From: an uncultured Flavobacteriales bacterium
GTDB lineage: Bacteria; Bacteroidota; Bacteroidia; Flavobacteriales; UBA7312
DNA: 33,484 bases
Assembly (NCBI GenBank): GCA_913048435.1
Contig: CAJWWC010000002.1
Location: 1-33,484 of the forward strand
Reading direction: 5' to 3'
The notes beneath the pieces were generated by a model. The model worked only from the letters and a program-made list of their open reading frames with translations, was not told the origin of the DNA and ran no database searches. Position numbers and translations under genes: made by a program. Positions 25,467-33,484 of this stretch are shown one piece after another (position 1 is the stretch's first letter; every line of letters begins with the position of its first letter).

Positions 25467-26816
25467 CTAACTACATTCTTTTTTGACTAAATCTAGGCCT
25501 TCACGAATAATATTTTGTACTTCCATTTTTGAAGTACAGACAAACTCGCAAAGTGCCAAGTCTTCACAGGATACTTCATATATACCAAGTTGTTCCATAG
25601 CATCGACATCTTCAATCATACACGCTTTGATAAGCTGCATAGGATAAATATCCATAGGCAAGACTTTTTCGTACTGCCCTGTAACTACATATGCTCTTTC
25701 TTCACCATTGTAGTTTGTATTCAAATTGTATTTCTTAGATGGGGTTAACCACGAAAAATACGATTTAGACATTGAGAATTTTTGTAGTCCTGGAGCAATC
25801 CAACCCAAAAATTCTTGCTCATTACCCTCAGCAATTACAGTAATCTGAGAATCGTAAAAGCCAATACAACCGTCAGCAGAAATTTGAGTACCAGTAAGTA
25901 CATTACCACTAATAAATCGGTTGATACCGTCTTTGATAGAATTTTCAGAAATCATATTTGAGATAGATGCACCAGAAATTGTTCTATAATAACGTGGTCT
26001 TTCAACTTGTGAGCCTGTCAAAGCTACCATACGAGATACATCGTATTTACCATCAGTAAAAAGACGTGCAATAGTCAGAATATCTTGTGGATACAAATAC
26101 CAGACCACATCTCCTTTGTTAATGGGATCTATATGATGAACTTGTACTCCGACATTACCTGCTGGGTGTGGACCAGAAATTTTGTTAATTTCTACGCCCT
26201 TACAATCCGTAAATACTTTTGATGGATTGGTATTCCCGTCAACATTAAGGTGTACCTTGCCGTCTGTCAATTTCTTTATAACATCTATTCCTACTTGGAA
26301 CTCTTTATCTAAACCATGTAAAACGAAATCGTTATCTGGTGCTAAAGGGGCAGTATCAAATGTAGAAATAAATATGGCTTTGGGATTGTCCGAAGGGTTA
26401 GCAATCGTGTCAAATGGCTTTTGACGAATAAATGGCCAAACGCCACTATCCAATAAGCCTTTGATAACTTGCTCTCTAGTTGCGTTAGCGTCTAGCGAAA
26501 AACTTTTGTAACTAACTTCTGAATCAGCTGCAATTCTAATCTCCATAATTCTACGCTTGGCACCACGAACAATTTCTGTAACTTCACCACTAACAGGAGA
26601 TGAAAAACGAATAAATTCATTATACTTATCGAAGAATAAACACGAACCTGCTTTGACTTTATCGCCCTCTTTAACAACCATTTTTGGTGTTAAAGCGTGG
26701 AAGTCAGTTGGTTTTATACTAAAATATTGTGATTGAGGAATACTTGCGTAAACTTTGTCAGCTTCACCCTCAAGGTTGATGTTAAGGCCTTTTTTTAATC
26801 TTATGTCTTTTGACAT
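25467..26816 (-). CDS. nqrA: Na+-translocating NADH:quinone reductase subunit A
   Basis: 449 residues. Peripheral cytoplasmic subunit implicated in quinone binding. The start RLKKGLNINLEGEA and the segments KPTDFHALTPKMVVKEGD and GPHPAGNVGVQVHHIDPI are typical. A lipoyl/barrel-sandwich-like fold lies near 60-110 (SGEVTEIVRGAKRRIMEI), and the C-terminal CMIEDVDAMEQLGIYEV and CSCEDLALCEF-like region ends the protein. First gene of the operon; an exact -7 box lies 31 bases upstream. Confidence 0.96.
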   Translation of the reverse strand: MSKDIRLKKGLNINLEGEADKVYASIPQSQYFSIKPTDFHALTPKMVVKEGDKVKAGSCLFFDKYNEFIRFSSPVSGEVTEIVRGAKRRIMEIRIAADSEVSYKSFSLDANATREQVIKGLLDSGVWPFIRQKPFDTIANPSDNPKAIFISTFDTAPLAPDNDFVLHGLDKEFQVGIDVIKKLTDGKVHLNVDGNTNPSKVFTDCKGVEINKISGPHPAGNVGVQVHHIDPINKGDVVWYLYPQDILTIARLFTDGKYDVSRMVALTGSQVERPRYYRTISGASISNMISENSIKDGINRFISGNVLTGTQISADGCIGFYDSQITVIAEGNEQEFLGWIAPGLQKFSMSKSYFSWLTPSKKYNLNTNYNGEERAYVVTGQYEKVLPMDIYPMQLIKACMIEDVDAMEQLGIYEVSCEDLALCEFVCTSKMEVQNIIREGLDLVKKECS

Positions 26817-26847
26817 CTCTTTTAGTAAAAACTATGATTTTCACTAA

Positions 26848-26855
26848 CAAAAATA
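26848..26855 (-). promoter_or_regulatory. -7 promoter box of the nqrABCDEF operon
   Basis: Minus-strand TATTTTTG, exact TAnnTTTG, with a leader of roughly 25 bases before the nqrA ATG at 26816. This AT-rich region has other near matches, so the call is moderate. Confidence 0.4.
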
Positions 26856-26988
26856 TACATTTGTAACAAACTAAATACCTATCATTTCAATAAGAATTTT
26901 TAATTTATAATCATTCTAAATAATAACTTAAAATCTAGATTATAAAATTGATATACTTTAATGAAATTATTGATCAATTTATAAAAAT

Positions 26989-28368
26989 ATGAATTTAAAC
27001 AATATTTTAGCATTAATAATCTTAAGTTGTGGTTTACTTTTTTCTTGTAGTAGTTCAAAAAAAAATTTAAAAATCAACAAGTCAACTAACAACAATGATT
27101 ATAATAATTTAAACAATGAAATTATTGTATTTAACAATAACGAAAATAATGAAATAAGTAAATCTATTTTCAACGGTATTAAAGTAAAATCGTCTATACA
27201 CACAATTCAGCTCCATCCAATAGGAATTGAAATGGGTAATCCAATTATGAAATTATGTTTAAAAGATAGTCTATTGCTCTCTTTCGATGAATTATCTCAT
27301 AATCCTTTAAATTACTTTTATACACTCATACATTGTAATTCTGACTGGACGCCTTCTGACCTAATGCAAAGTGAATATTTAGAAGGTTTTTATGAAGAAC
27401 CAATTGTTAATTATCAGTTCTCAAACAATACTATTCAAAATTATATCCACTATCAAATTGTAATTCCAAGTACAAATTTAAAACCTATTCTTTCAGGTAA
27501 TTATCTGATTATCGTATTTGAAGAAAATCAAAAGAATAAGCCAATCCTTAGTCAAAGAATGATGATAATAGACGACAAAGTAACTATTAGAGGTAGTGTA
27601 AAACGTGCTACAGATTTAGAACAACGAAACTATAAACATGAAATTGACTTTAGTATACATCACAACGGTTATGAAATAGACAATCCATTTAGTGATGTAA
27701 AACCTGTTATTACTCAAAATTCTCGATGGGACAATGCCATTAGTGGTTTACAAGCTGTATTTGTAAAAGATGATGAGATTGTTTATGATTACGAAGACGA
27801 AAATCTATTTGACGGTGGTAACGAATACCGATACTTTGATATACAAAGCTTACGTTACCTTTCTGAGCGATTAGCTGACATTAGCTTTGAAGCCGATACT
27901 CATAAAGTAGTATTAAGAACTGACGAGAGCAGACGTTTTCAGCGTTACTCAGGTTTAGTTCAAGATATTAATGGTAAGCGTTTGATTAGAGTGCAAGAAA
28001 GCTCAAGAAATGCCACAGAAGCCGATTATGCTTTAGTGCGTTTTACACTTCCATACGAGCATAAAGTTACTCATGGTGACCTTTATATTTTCGGACAAAT
28101 TAGCGACTATAGTTTTCCGAAAAGTCATCGTATGACTTACAATACAGAAAAAAACTATTATGAAGCCAATATATACCTCAAACAAGGCTATTATAATTAC
28201 GAGTACATTCTCAAAAAATACGAAGGTGGAAACATCAACAGATTCATAGAAGGCACTCATTACCAAACTGTAAACGATTATCATATTTACATTTACCATA
28301 GACCAACAGGAGAATCATACGACAAGTTGATAGGAATTCAAAAACTGACTTCAAAAGACTTGTTATGA
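26989..28368 (+). CDS. type IX secretion system Plug protein (DUF5103)
   Basis: 459 residues. Lipoprotein signal with lipobox LFSC (Cys20) and an Asn-rich linker (about 25-60). The rest matches DUF5103: PLNYFYTLIHCNSDWTPSDL then EYLEGFYEE, a RSVKRATDLEQRN-like block, NSRWDNAISGL, GGNEYRYFDIQSLRYLS and YNYEYILKKYEGG. In Flavobacterium johnsoniae a DUF5103 protein is the periplasmic Plug that closes the SprA translocon channel when no substrate is engaged. Here it should serve the same machine that exports the protease at 8907-11126. It is divergent from nqrA and its 3' end contains the -33 element of the pruA promoter. I saw no exact -7 box in its 172-base upstream region. Confidence 0.9.
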   Translation: MNLNNILALIILSCGLLFSCSSSKKNLKINKSTNNNDYNNLNNEIIVFNNNENNEISKSIFNGIKVKSSIHTIQLHPIGIEMGNPIMKLCLKDSLLLSFDELSHNPLNYFYTLIHCNSDWTPSDLMQSEYLEGFYEEPIVNYQFSNNTIQNYIHYQIVIPSTNLKPILSGNYLIIVFEENQKNKPILSQRMMIIDDKVTIRGSVKRATDLEQRNYKHEIDFSIHHNGYEIDNPFSDVKPVITQNSRWDNAISGLQAVFVKDDEIVYDYEDENLFDGGNEYRYFDIQSLRYLSERLADISFEADTHKVVLRTDESRRFQRYSGLVQDINGKRLIRVQESSRNATEADYALVRFTLPYEHKVTHGDLYIFGQISDYSFPKSHRMTYNTEKNYYEANIYLKQGYYNYEYILKKYEGGNINRFIEGTHYQTVNDYHIYIYHRPTGESYDKLIGIQKLTSKDLL

Positions 28369-28389
28369 TGGTATATTCCTATAAATTTG
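28360..28389 (+). promoter_or_regulatory. promoter of pruA
   Basis: TTG at 28360-28362, a 19-base spacer, then TAAATTTG at 28382-28389: a full match to the Bacteroidota -33/-7 promoter. The -33 part lies inside the last codons of the Plug gene. The pruA ATG is at 28418. Confidence 0.75.
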
Positions 28390-28417
28390 CAACAATTACT
28401 AAATAAACTAAAAAAAT

Positions 28418-30043
28418 ATGTCAAAAGGCGTTTTTAATGTGCCAGTAGCTACCAACGAGCCCGTAAAATCATACAAGCCAGGTAATGCTGAGCGAGAAGA
28501 GTTATTGAGTACATACCAAACCATGTATAACTCTACTATAAATATACCACTATACATTGGTGGTGAAACAATTCATACATCAGAAAAGATAAATATGGTT
28601 CCTCCACATGATCATCAACATGTTTTAGGACAATATAGTATGGCTACTTCAGAACATGTCAATATGGCTATTAATGCGGCCTTATCAGCCAGAGAACTGT
28701 GGGCGGCTATGCCTTGGTACCAACGAGTAGCTATCTTTTTAAAAGCTGCCGATTTATTGGCTGGACCATTTCGAGCAAAAATTAATGCCGCTACAATGTT
28801 AGCTCAATCAAAAAACGTCTTTCAAGCCGAGATAGATGCCGCTTGTGAACTCATAGACTTTTTCAAATTCAATGCTGAGTACGTCACTCAGTTGTATGGT
28901 GAGCAACCCGAATCTGCACCTGGAATGTGGAACAGATTAGAACACAGACCATTGGAAGGGTTTGTATTAGCCATTACTCCTTTTAACTTTACATCAATTT
29001 GCGCTAACCTATGTGCTGCACCTGCTATGATGGGTAATGTTGTTGTGTGGAAACCGGCTAGCTCTCAAGTATATTCGGCTAAGGTCATCATGGATTTATT
29101 CAAAGCCGCAGGACTACCTGATGGGGTAATTAACTTAGTGCCTGTAAGCGGCCCTGTTTTAGGCGAAGTGGTATTCAATCACAAAGACTTTGCAGGCTTA
29201 CATTTTACGGGTTCAACTAGCGTATTTAGACGCCTTTGGAAAACCATAGGCAACAACATAGAAAAATACAGAAGCTACCCTAGAATAGTTGGCGAAACAG
29301 GTGGTAAGGACTTTATCGTAGCTCACGAATCGGCAGTTCCTAGTGAAGTAGCAACAGGTATTTCAAGAGGTGCTTTTGAGTACCAAGGACAAAAATGTTC
29401 GGCCGCTTCTAGAGCCTATATCCCTTCAAATATTTGGGAAGAAGTTAAAACACAAATTATAGCTGATGCCAACTCCTTTAAAATTGGAAGTCCTGAAGAT
29501 CCATCCAACTTCATCAATGCTGTCATAGACGAAAAGGCATTCGATAGAATTGCAGCATATATTGACTACGTCAAGGAACAAAACGATGCTGAAATAATTA
29601 TTGGTGGTGGATACGATAAATCTAAAGGCTACTTCATAGAACCTACCATAGTGCTGACAAGCAATCCTAAGTTCAGAACCCTATGTGAAGAAATTTTTGG
29701 ACCTGTCATTACCATTTACGTCTACCAGCCAAAAGATTGGAAAGCTACTCTAAAACTGGTGGACAATACGAGTGAATACGCACTTACAGGAGCTATTTTC
29801 TCTACAGACAGATACGCTATTGAAGAAGCCTCTAAAGCTTTAGAAAATGCAGCCGGTAACTTCTACATCAATGATAAACCAACAGGTGCTGTTGTGGGTC
29901 AACAACCATTTGGTGGCGCTAGAGGTTCTGGAACTAACGATAAGGCAGGCTCAATACTCAACCTATTACGTTGGGTATCGCCACGCACCATTAAGGAAAC
30001 CTTTGTTCCTTCTCAAGACTACAGGTATCCATTTTTGGGATAA
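28418..30043 (+). CDS. pruA: L-glutamate gamma-semialdehyde dehydrogenase (1-pyrroline-5-carboxylate dehydrogenase)
   Basis: 541 residues, usual length for the stand-alone Bacteroidota enzyme. Oxidises glutamate semialdehyde to glutamate with NAD+, the second step of proline breakdown. Seen: ITPFNFTSICANLCAAPAMM (NAD-site loop), FTGSTSVFRRLW, Glu293 in GETGGKDF, catalytic Cys327 in GQKCSAASRAY, and EEIFGPVITIYVY. The C-terminus QQPFGGARGSGTNDKAGS and PRTIKETFVP is typical of PruA. No proline dehydrogenase gene is next to it. It has its own promoter and terminator, so it is probably a single-gene transcript. Confidence 0.97.
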   Translation: MSKGVFNVPVATNEPVKSYKPGNAEREELLSTYQTMYNSTINIPLYIGGETIHTSEKINMVPPHDHQHVLGQYSMATSEHVNMAINAALSARELWAAMPWYQRVAIFLKAADLLAGPFRAKINAATMLAQSKNVFQAEIDAACELIDFFKFNAEYVTQLYGEQPESAPGMWNRLEHRPLEGFVLAITPFNFTSICANLCAAPAMMGNVVVWKPASSQVYSAKVIMDLFKAAGLPDGVINLVPVSGPVLGEVVFNHKDFAGLHFTGSTSVFRRLWKTIGNNIEKYRSYPRIVGETGGKDFIVAHESAVPSEVATGISRGAFEYQGQKCSAASRAYIPSNIWEEVKTQIIADANSFKIGSPEDPSNFINAVIDEKAFDRIAAYIDYVKEQNDAEIIIGGGYDKSKGYFIEPTIVLTSNPKFRTLCEEIFGPVITIYVYQPKDWKATLKLVDNTSEYALTGAIFSTDRYAIEEASKALENAAGNFYINDKPTGAVVGQQPFGGARGSGTNDKAGSILNLLRWVSPRTIKETFVPSQDYRYPFLG

Positions 30044-30052
30044 TTAAATTTT

Positions 30053-30085
30053 AAGCGTTGGGTTATGAATCCAACGCTTTTTTTT
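30053..30085 (+). terminator. Rho-independent terminator of pruA
   Basis: Perfect 9-bp stem AAGCGTTGG (30053-30061) and CCAACGCTT (30071-30079) with a 9-base loop and a run of eight T (30078-30085). This is the clearest terminator in the window. The following promoter box begins on its last T. Confidence 0.93.
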
Positions 30086-30092
30086 ACTTTTG
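30085..30092 (+). promoter_or_regulatory. -7 promoter box of the divIC-mutase operon
   Basis: TACTTTTG, exact TAnnTTTG, sharing its first base with the terminator T tract. The TTG at 30090-30092 is in frame with the next gene and imitates a start codon. The ATG at 30099 follows 6 bases after the box, so the leader must be very short. Confidence 0.55.
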
Positions 30093-30098
30093 AGATCA

Positions 30099-30407
30099 AT
30101 GTTGAAAGAGTATTACGATAAATTACCCCCTATCTTTAAGAACAAGTTTATACTTGTTACTCTAATACTTATCATTTGGGTAGCCTTTTTTGACTCCAAC
30201 AACTGGCTCAAACAGGCCAAGCTGAAATCCGAAATTGAAGATTTAAAAAAACAAAAAAAATACTACCAAAACGAAATAGAAAAAGATAGTGTTGCTCTAT
30301 TAGACCTGACCAATAATCAAGAAACACAAGAGAAATTTGCTCGAGAGAAGTACTTGATGAAAAAGGAAAACGAAGACATCATAGTTATCATAGATTCCGA
30401 TGAATAA
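30099..30407 (+). CDS. FtsB/DivIC-type septum formation initiator
   Basis: 102 residues from the ATG at 30099. Layout of a bitopic divisome protein: short cytoplasmic N-terminus ([16 protein letters not shown]), one membrane helix (about 17-35, [15 protein letters not shown]), then a periplasmic coiled coil ([20 protein letters not shown]) and the conserved [20 protein letters not shown] tail. It works with FtsL/FtsQ-like proteins to activate septal wall synthesis. An in-frame TTG at 30090 is rejected because it falls in the -7 box. Its last 8 bases overlap the start of the mutase gene. Proximity of divIC and mutase genes also occurs in other Flavobacteriales, as I recall. Confidence 0.9.
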   Translation: MLKEYYDKLPPIFKNKFILVTLILIIWVAFFDSNNWLKQAKLKSEIEDLKKQKKYYQNEIEKDSVALLDLTNNQETQEKFAREKYLMKKENEDIIVIIDSDE

Positions 30408-33396
30408 ATTATTTTCAGAATTTGCTGATGTAAGCAGTCAGCAATGGAAAGACAAATTATGTTATGATTTAAAAGGTAAAACTTTTGAGAGCCTAATTAG
30501 CTCAGATAGTACTCTCCCTTTTTATCATTCTGATACGCACAAACACTTTAAACCTTTACCAATTTCTAAAAGTTGGGAATCCGTACAGTGGATTGATGGC
30601 TCGGATCCAAAAAAGGGCAATCAACAGGCTTTGGAAGCTTTGCAAAATGGAATGACGGCTTTGTGCTTTTCCAATCCACAAGATTTAAAAATATTACTTA
30701 AAAATGTACTAATACAACATATTCGGATAGATTTTGAAAATTATTCAAAAGAAAGGATTAAAGATTTTGAGGATTTAGTTCAACAAAGAGGGCTTAAGCC
30801 AGAAGAGATATTTGGTGCTTTTCATGGACAAGAAAGTAAAGGAAATCTTCCAAATTACACTTACCGAACAGTTTTTGTCAATGATATTTATGAAGCCATT
30901 GAAGAAGGTCAGCCAAATTCACAATATGTATTTATTGTAGAAAGCGATTACTTCAAAGAAATAGCTAAAATGAGGGCTTTTTTCATAGCCTTTGTAACAA
31001 TCAATAAGAGTACACCCTTTATCTTTGCACAAACAACTTTAGCCAATAAAACGACTGAACAGCCATACAACAATTTATTGCGAACGACTACTGAAAGTAT
31101 GTCAGCTATTTTTGGGGGTTGTGATGCCCTTATGATACGCCCATACAACCAATCCTATGAAAAAGTCACCGATTTTTCGAATCGTTTGGCACGTAACCAA
31201 CACCATATACTAAGGGAAGAAAGTTTTTTAGAAAAAGTACAAGACCCTAGTGCAGGAAGCTACTACATAGAAGCTCTTACCCAAAGCTTTTTAAAATCCA
31301 TAAGACAAGAAAGTAAGGTTGAAATTATCGATCAACAATTATGGCATACGGCAGAGCAAATAGCCGTCAAAAGCAAGTACAGCAAAGAAGATATTCATGG
31401 CCTTGAACACATTCATTTTGGTGCTGGTATAGCCCCCAATTTGAGAGGACCTTATTCTTCAATGTACGTCAGTCGCCCTTGGACTATTCGTCAGTATGCT
31501 GGTTTTTCTACGGCAAAAGAATCCAATGCCTTTTACAGAAGAAACTTATCTTCTGGACAAAAAGGCTTGTCCGTAGCTTTTGATTTAGCTACCCACAGGG
31601 GTTACGACTCCGACCATCCTAGAGTAGAAGGCGATGTTGGTAAAGCTGGTGTGGCTATAGACTCCATTACCGATATGAACGTCTTATTTGATGGCATTCC
31701 TTTGGATAAAATGTCCGTTTCTATGACTATGAATGGCGGAGTATTACCCATTATGGCATTTTATATAGTAGCCGCCCAACAGCAAGGCGTAAACCAAAAA
31801 GACTTGGCGGGAACTATACAAAACGATATCCTAAAAGAATTTATGGTACGAAACACTTACATCTACCCTCCACAACATTCTATGCGTATTATTTCGGATA
31901 TTTTTAAATATACATCCGATCACATGCCCAAATTCAATAGTATAAGCATTTCGGGCTATCACATGCAAGAGGCTGGAGCCACTGCCGATATAGAATTGGC
32001 GTACACCCTAGCTGATGGTTTGGAATACATACGTAAGGGCATAGAAGCAGGTATGGATATTGACACCTTCGCCCCTCGCCTGTCTTTCTTTTGGGGTATT
32101 GGCATGAATCATTTCATGGAAATTGCTAAAATGAGAGCTGCTCGCATGTTGTGGGCAAAAATTGTTAAACAATTCAATCCTAAAAACCCAAAATCTTTGG
32201 CACTCAGAACCCATTGTCAAACCAGTGGTTGGAGTTTGACCGAGCAGGATCCTTTCAATAATATTAGTAGAACTTGTATTGAGGCCATGTCAGCAGTTAT
32301 GGGTGGTACACAATCTTTGCATACCAACGCTTTAGACGAAGCCATCGCTTTACCTACCGATTTTTCAGCTAAAATTGCTAGAGATACACAGATTTACCTA
32401 CAAAACGATATTGGCTTATGCCAAACGGTAGACCCTTGGGGCGGTTCATATTATTTAGAAAAGTTAACACACGACATCGCGCAAAGAGCATGGCAACACA
32501 TAAAAGAAATTGAGGAATTGGGGGGTATGGCAAAAGCCATAGAAACGGGTTTACCTAAAATGCGTATTGAAGAAGCCGCAGCTAGAAAACAAGCCCGAAT
32601 AGACAGTGGAAAAGATACAATAGTTGGTGTTAATGCTTACAAGAATAAAACTCAAGAAGAAGACTTGGATATTTTGGAGGTGGACAATACAGAAGTCCGT
32701 TTATCGCAGATAAAACAACTCCAAAAGCTCAAAAACCAACGCGATCAAGTCGCTGTAAAACAAGCCCTGGATGCCATTAGCAAAGCCTGTGAAAATGGGC
32801 AGGATAACCTATTGGCTTTGGCTGTAGAAGCCGCCCAAAAACAAGCTACTTTGGGCGAAATTTCGTATGCTTGTGAAACTGTTTTTGGTCGCTATCAGGC
32901 GAAAAACAATTCAATATCAGGTGTTTATAAGATGGAAATAGATGACAACCCACATTTTAAAACAGCTTTAGAGCTAAGTGCTACTTTTGAAAAGCAAAAA
33001 GGAAGAAGACCCCGTTTGATGGTCGCTAAGATGGGACAAGATGGCCATGATAGAGGTGCTAAAGTGATAGCCACCTCCTTTGCCGATTTAGGCTTTGATG
33101 TAGATATGGGCCCTTTGTTCCAAACGCCTAAAGAAGCCGCCAAACAAGCAATTGAAAATGACGTTCATATTTTAGGTATATCTTCTCTAGCAGCAGGACA
33201 CAAAACCTTAGTGCCACAAGTCATTTTTGAACTTGAGGCTATGGGGCGTGGCGATATATTAGTTGTTGCTGGTGGCGTGATTCCACAACAAGACTACGAT
33301 TTCTTATACCAAGCAGGAGTAAGTGGAATTTTTGGACCCGGAACAGTCATTGCCCAAGCGGCCATAGATATACTAAAACAATTAATCGATGAATAA
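30400..33396 (+). CDS. mutB: methylmalonyl-CoA mutase, fused small (MutA-like) and large (MutB) chains
   Basis: 998 residues. B12-dependent interconversion of (R)-methylmalonyl-CoA and succinyl-CoA in the cytoplasm. Residues 1 to about 305 resemble a shortened Mut[47 protein letters not shown] and [20 protein letters not shown]. From about 310 a complete MutB begins: [60 protein letters not shown], and [20 protein letters not shown]. The C-terminal B12 domain has the base-off ligand His883 in GQDGHDRG and the [10 protein letters not shown] loop. In most Bacteroidota the two chains are separate genes of about 450 and 700 codons, so the MutA part has lost about 150 residues, including its C-terminal end. 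The gene overlaps divIC by 8 bases and meaB by 8 bases. Confidence 0.95.
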   Translation: MNKLFSEFADVSSQQWKDKLCYDLKGKTFESLISSDSTLPFYHSDTHKHFKPLPISKSWESVQWIDGSDPKKGNQQALEALQNGMTALCFSNPQDLKILLKNVLIQHIRIDFENYSKERIKDFEDLVQQRGLKPEEIFGAFHGQESKGNLPNYTYRTVFVNDIYEAIEEGQPNSQYVFIVESDYFKEIAKMRAFFIAFVTINKSTPFIFAQTTLANKTTEQPYNNLLRTTTESMSAIFGGCDALMIRPYNQSYEKVTDFSNRLARNQHHILREESFLEKVQDPSAGSYYIEALTQSFLKSIRQESKVEIIDQQLWHTAEQIAVKSKYSKEDIHGLEHIHFGAGIAPNLRGPYSSMYVSRPWTIRQYAGFSTAKESNAFYRRNLSSGQKGLSVAFDLATHRGYDSDHPRVEGDVGKAGVAIDSITDMNVLFDGIPLDKMSVSMTMNGGVLPIMAFYIVAAQQQGVNQKDLAGTIQNDILKEFMVRNTYIYPPQHSMRIISDIFKYTSDHMPKFNSISISGYHMQEAGATADIELAYTLADGLEYIRKGIEAGMDIDTFAPRLSFFWGIGMNHFMEIAKMRAARMLWAKIVKQFNPKNPKSLALRTHCQTSGWSLTEQDPFNNISRTCIEAMSAVMGGTQSLHTNALDEAIALPTDFSAKIARDTQIYLQNDIGLCQTVDPWGGSYYLEKLTHDIAQRAWQHIKEIEELGGMAKAIETGLPKMRIEEAAARKQARIDSGKDTIVGVNAYKNKTQEEDLDILEVDNTEVRLSQIKQLQKLKNQRDQVAVKQALDAISKACENGQDNLLALAVEAAQKQATLGEISYACETVFGRYQAKNNSISGVYKMEIDDNPHFKTALELSATFEKQKGRRPRLMVAKMGQDGHDRGAKVIATSFADLGFDVDMGPLFQTPKEAAKQAIENDVHILGISSLAAGHKTLVPQVIFELEAMGRGDILVVAGGVIPQQDYDFLYQAGVSGIFGPGTVIAQAAIDILKQLIDE

Positions 33397-33484
33397 GCTC
33401 AGTCAAAAGGTTATAGCAGGTAATCGTTCAGCATTGGCTAAAGCAATTACTTTAGTGGAAAGTACACTTGACGAGCATCAACAA
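33389..33484 (+). CDS. meaB: methylmalonyl-CoA mutase-associated GTPase MeaB (ArgK), N-terminal fragment
   Basis: Only 32 codons are inside the window. The ATG at 33389-33391 overlaps the end of the mutase gene by 8 bases. The visible [17 protein letters not shown] matches the N-terminal helix of the MeaB/ArgK G-proteins, which protect and reload the B12 cofactor of the mutase. The P-loop lies beyond the edge. The call rests on this short motif plus the position directly after the mutase. Confidence 0.85.
   Translation, partial: MNKLSQKVIAGNRSALAKAITLVESTLDEHQQ

Noticed and set aside
26817-26988. Possible riboswitch or sodium-responsive leader between nqrA and the Plug gene
   Set aside because: I saw no conserved stem set or terminator; the interval is short, AT-rich and explained by a divergent promoter region.
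30044-30098. Cobalamin riboswitch upstream of the B12-dependent mutase operon
   Set aside because: Only 55 bases are available and they are taken by a terminator and a promoter box; no B12-box-like sequence was seen.
1-33484. CRISPR array, toxin-antitoxin, phage defence or mobile element
   Set aside because: No spaced direct repeats, transposase, integrase or defence-type domain was found; MazG here is the housekeeping two-domain enzyme and has no toxin partner beside it.

Overview
The window looks like core chromosome of a low-GC member of the Bacteroidota, most likely a marine Flavobacteriales lineage. Lineage markers are a type IX secretion (T9SS) cargo protease with a C-terminal sorting domain, a T9SS Plug (DUF5103) lipoprotein, the Bacteroidota-type GlmU-like enzyme, a DUF2805/TIGR03643 protein, a Na+-NQR operon, and promoters built on the Bacteroidota -7 element TAnnTTTG instead of sigma70 boxes. 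I saw no tRNA, rRNA, CRISPR array, insertion sequence or phage gene.

Layout. 1-3672 (minus strand): N-terminal part of lon, a GlmU-like sugar nucleotide enzyme, ychF. 3788-8658 (plus): a tight five-gene operon of transketolase N-terminal half, a secreted VWA protein, transketolase C-terminal half, a class III aminotransferase and a TlpA-like thioredoxin lipoprotein. 8659-11126 (minus): a DUF2805 protein downstream of a secreted serine endopeptidase. 11234-13755 (plus): ABC exporter and methyltransferase. 13752-16074 (minus): glycosyltransferase, ECF-type sigma factor, rsmG. 16164-18371 (plus): tgt and an LptF/LptG-type permease. 18364-19128 (minus): mazG. 19192-26816: a sodium-pump region with a small four-cysteine membrane protein (NqrM candidate), apbE, a decayed DUF1801 gene and nqrF-E-D-C-B-A. 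26989-28368 (plus): T9SS Plug protein. 28418-30043 (plus): pruA, followed by a clear terminator. 30099-33484 (plus): divIC-like gene, a fused MutA-MutB methylmalonyl-CoA mutase, and the start of meaB.

How the genes work together. The NQR block holds all six pump subunits and the ApbE flavin transferase that loads FMN on NqrB and NqrC; the small protein beside apbE may supply the Fe-S maturation step done by NqrM elsewhere. The mutase and MeaB form the usual B12-dependent mutase and chaperone pair. Plug and the secreted protease belong to the same secretion route.

Most of the window is housekeeping and I see no wholly new multi-gene system. The points most worth checking are the single-chain MutA-MutB mutase with a shrunken MutA part, the VWA gene set between the two transketolase halves, the NqrM candidate, the DUF1801 pseudogene between nqrF and apbE, a G9 tract inside the GlmU-like gene, and a set of -7 promoter boxes whose last bases imitate TTG start codons.
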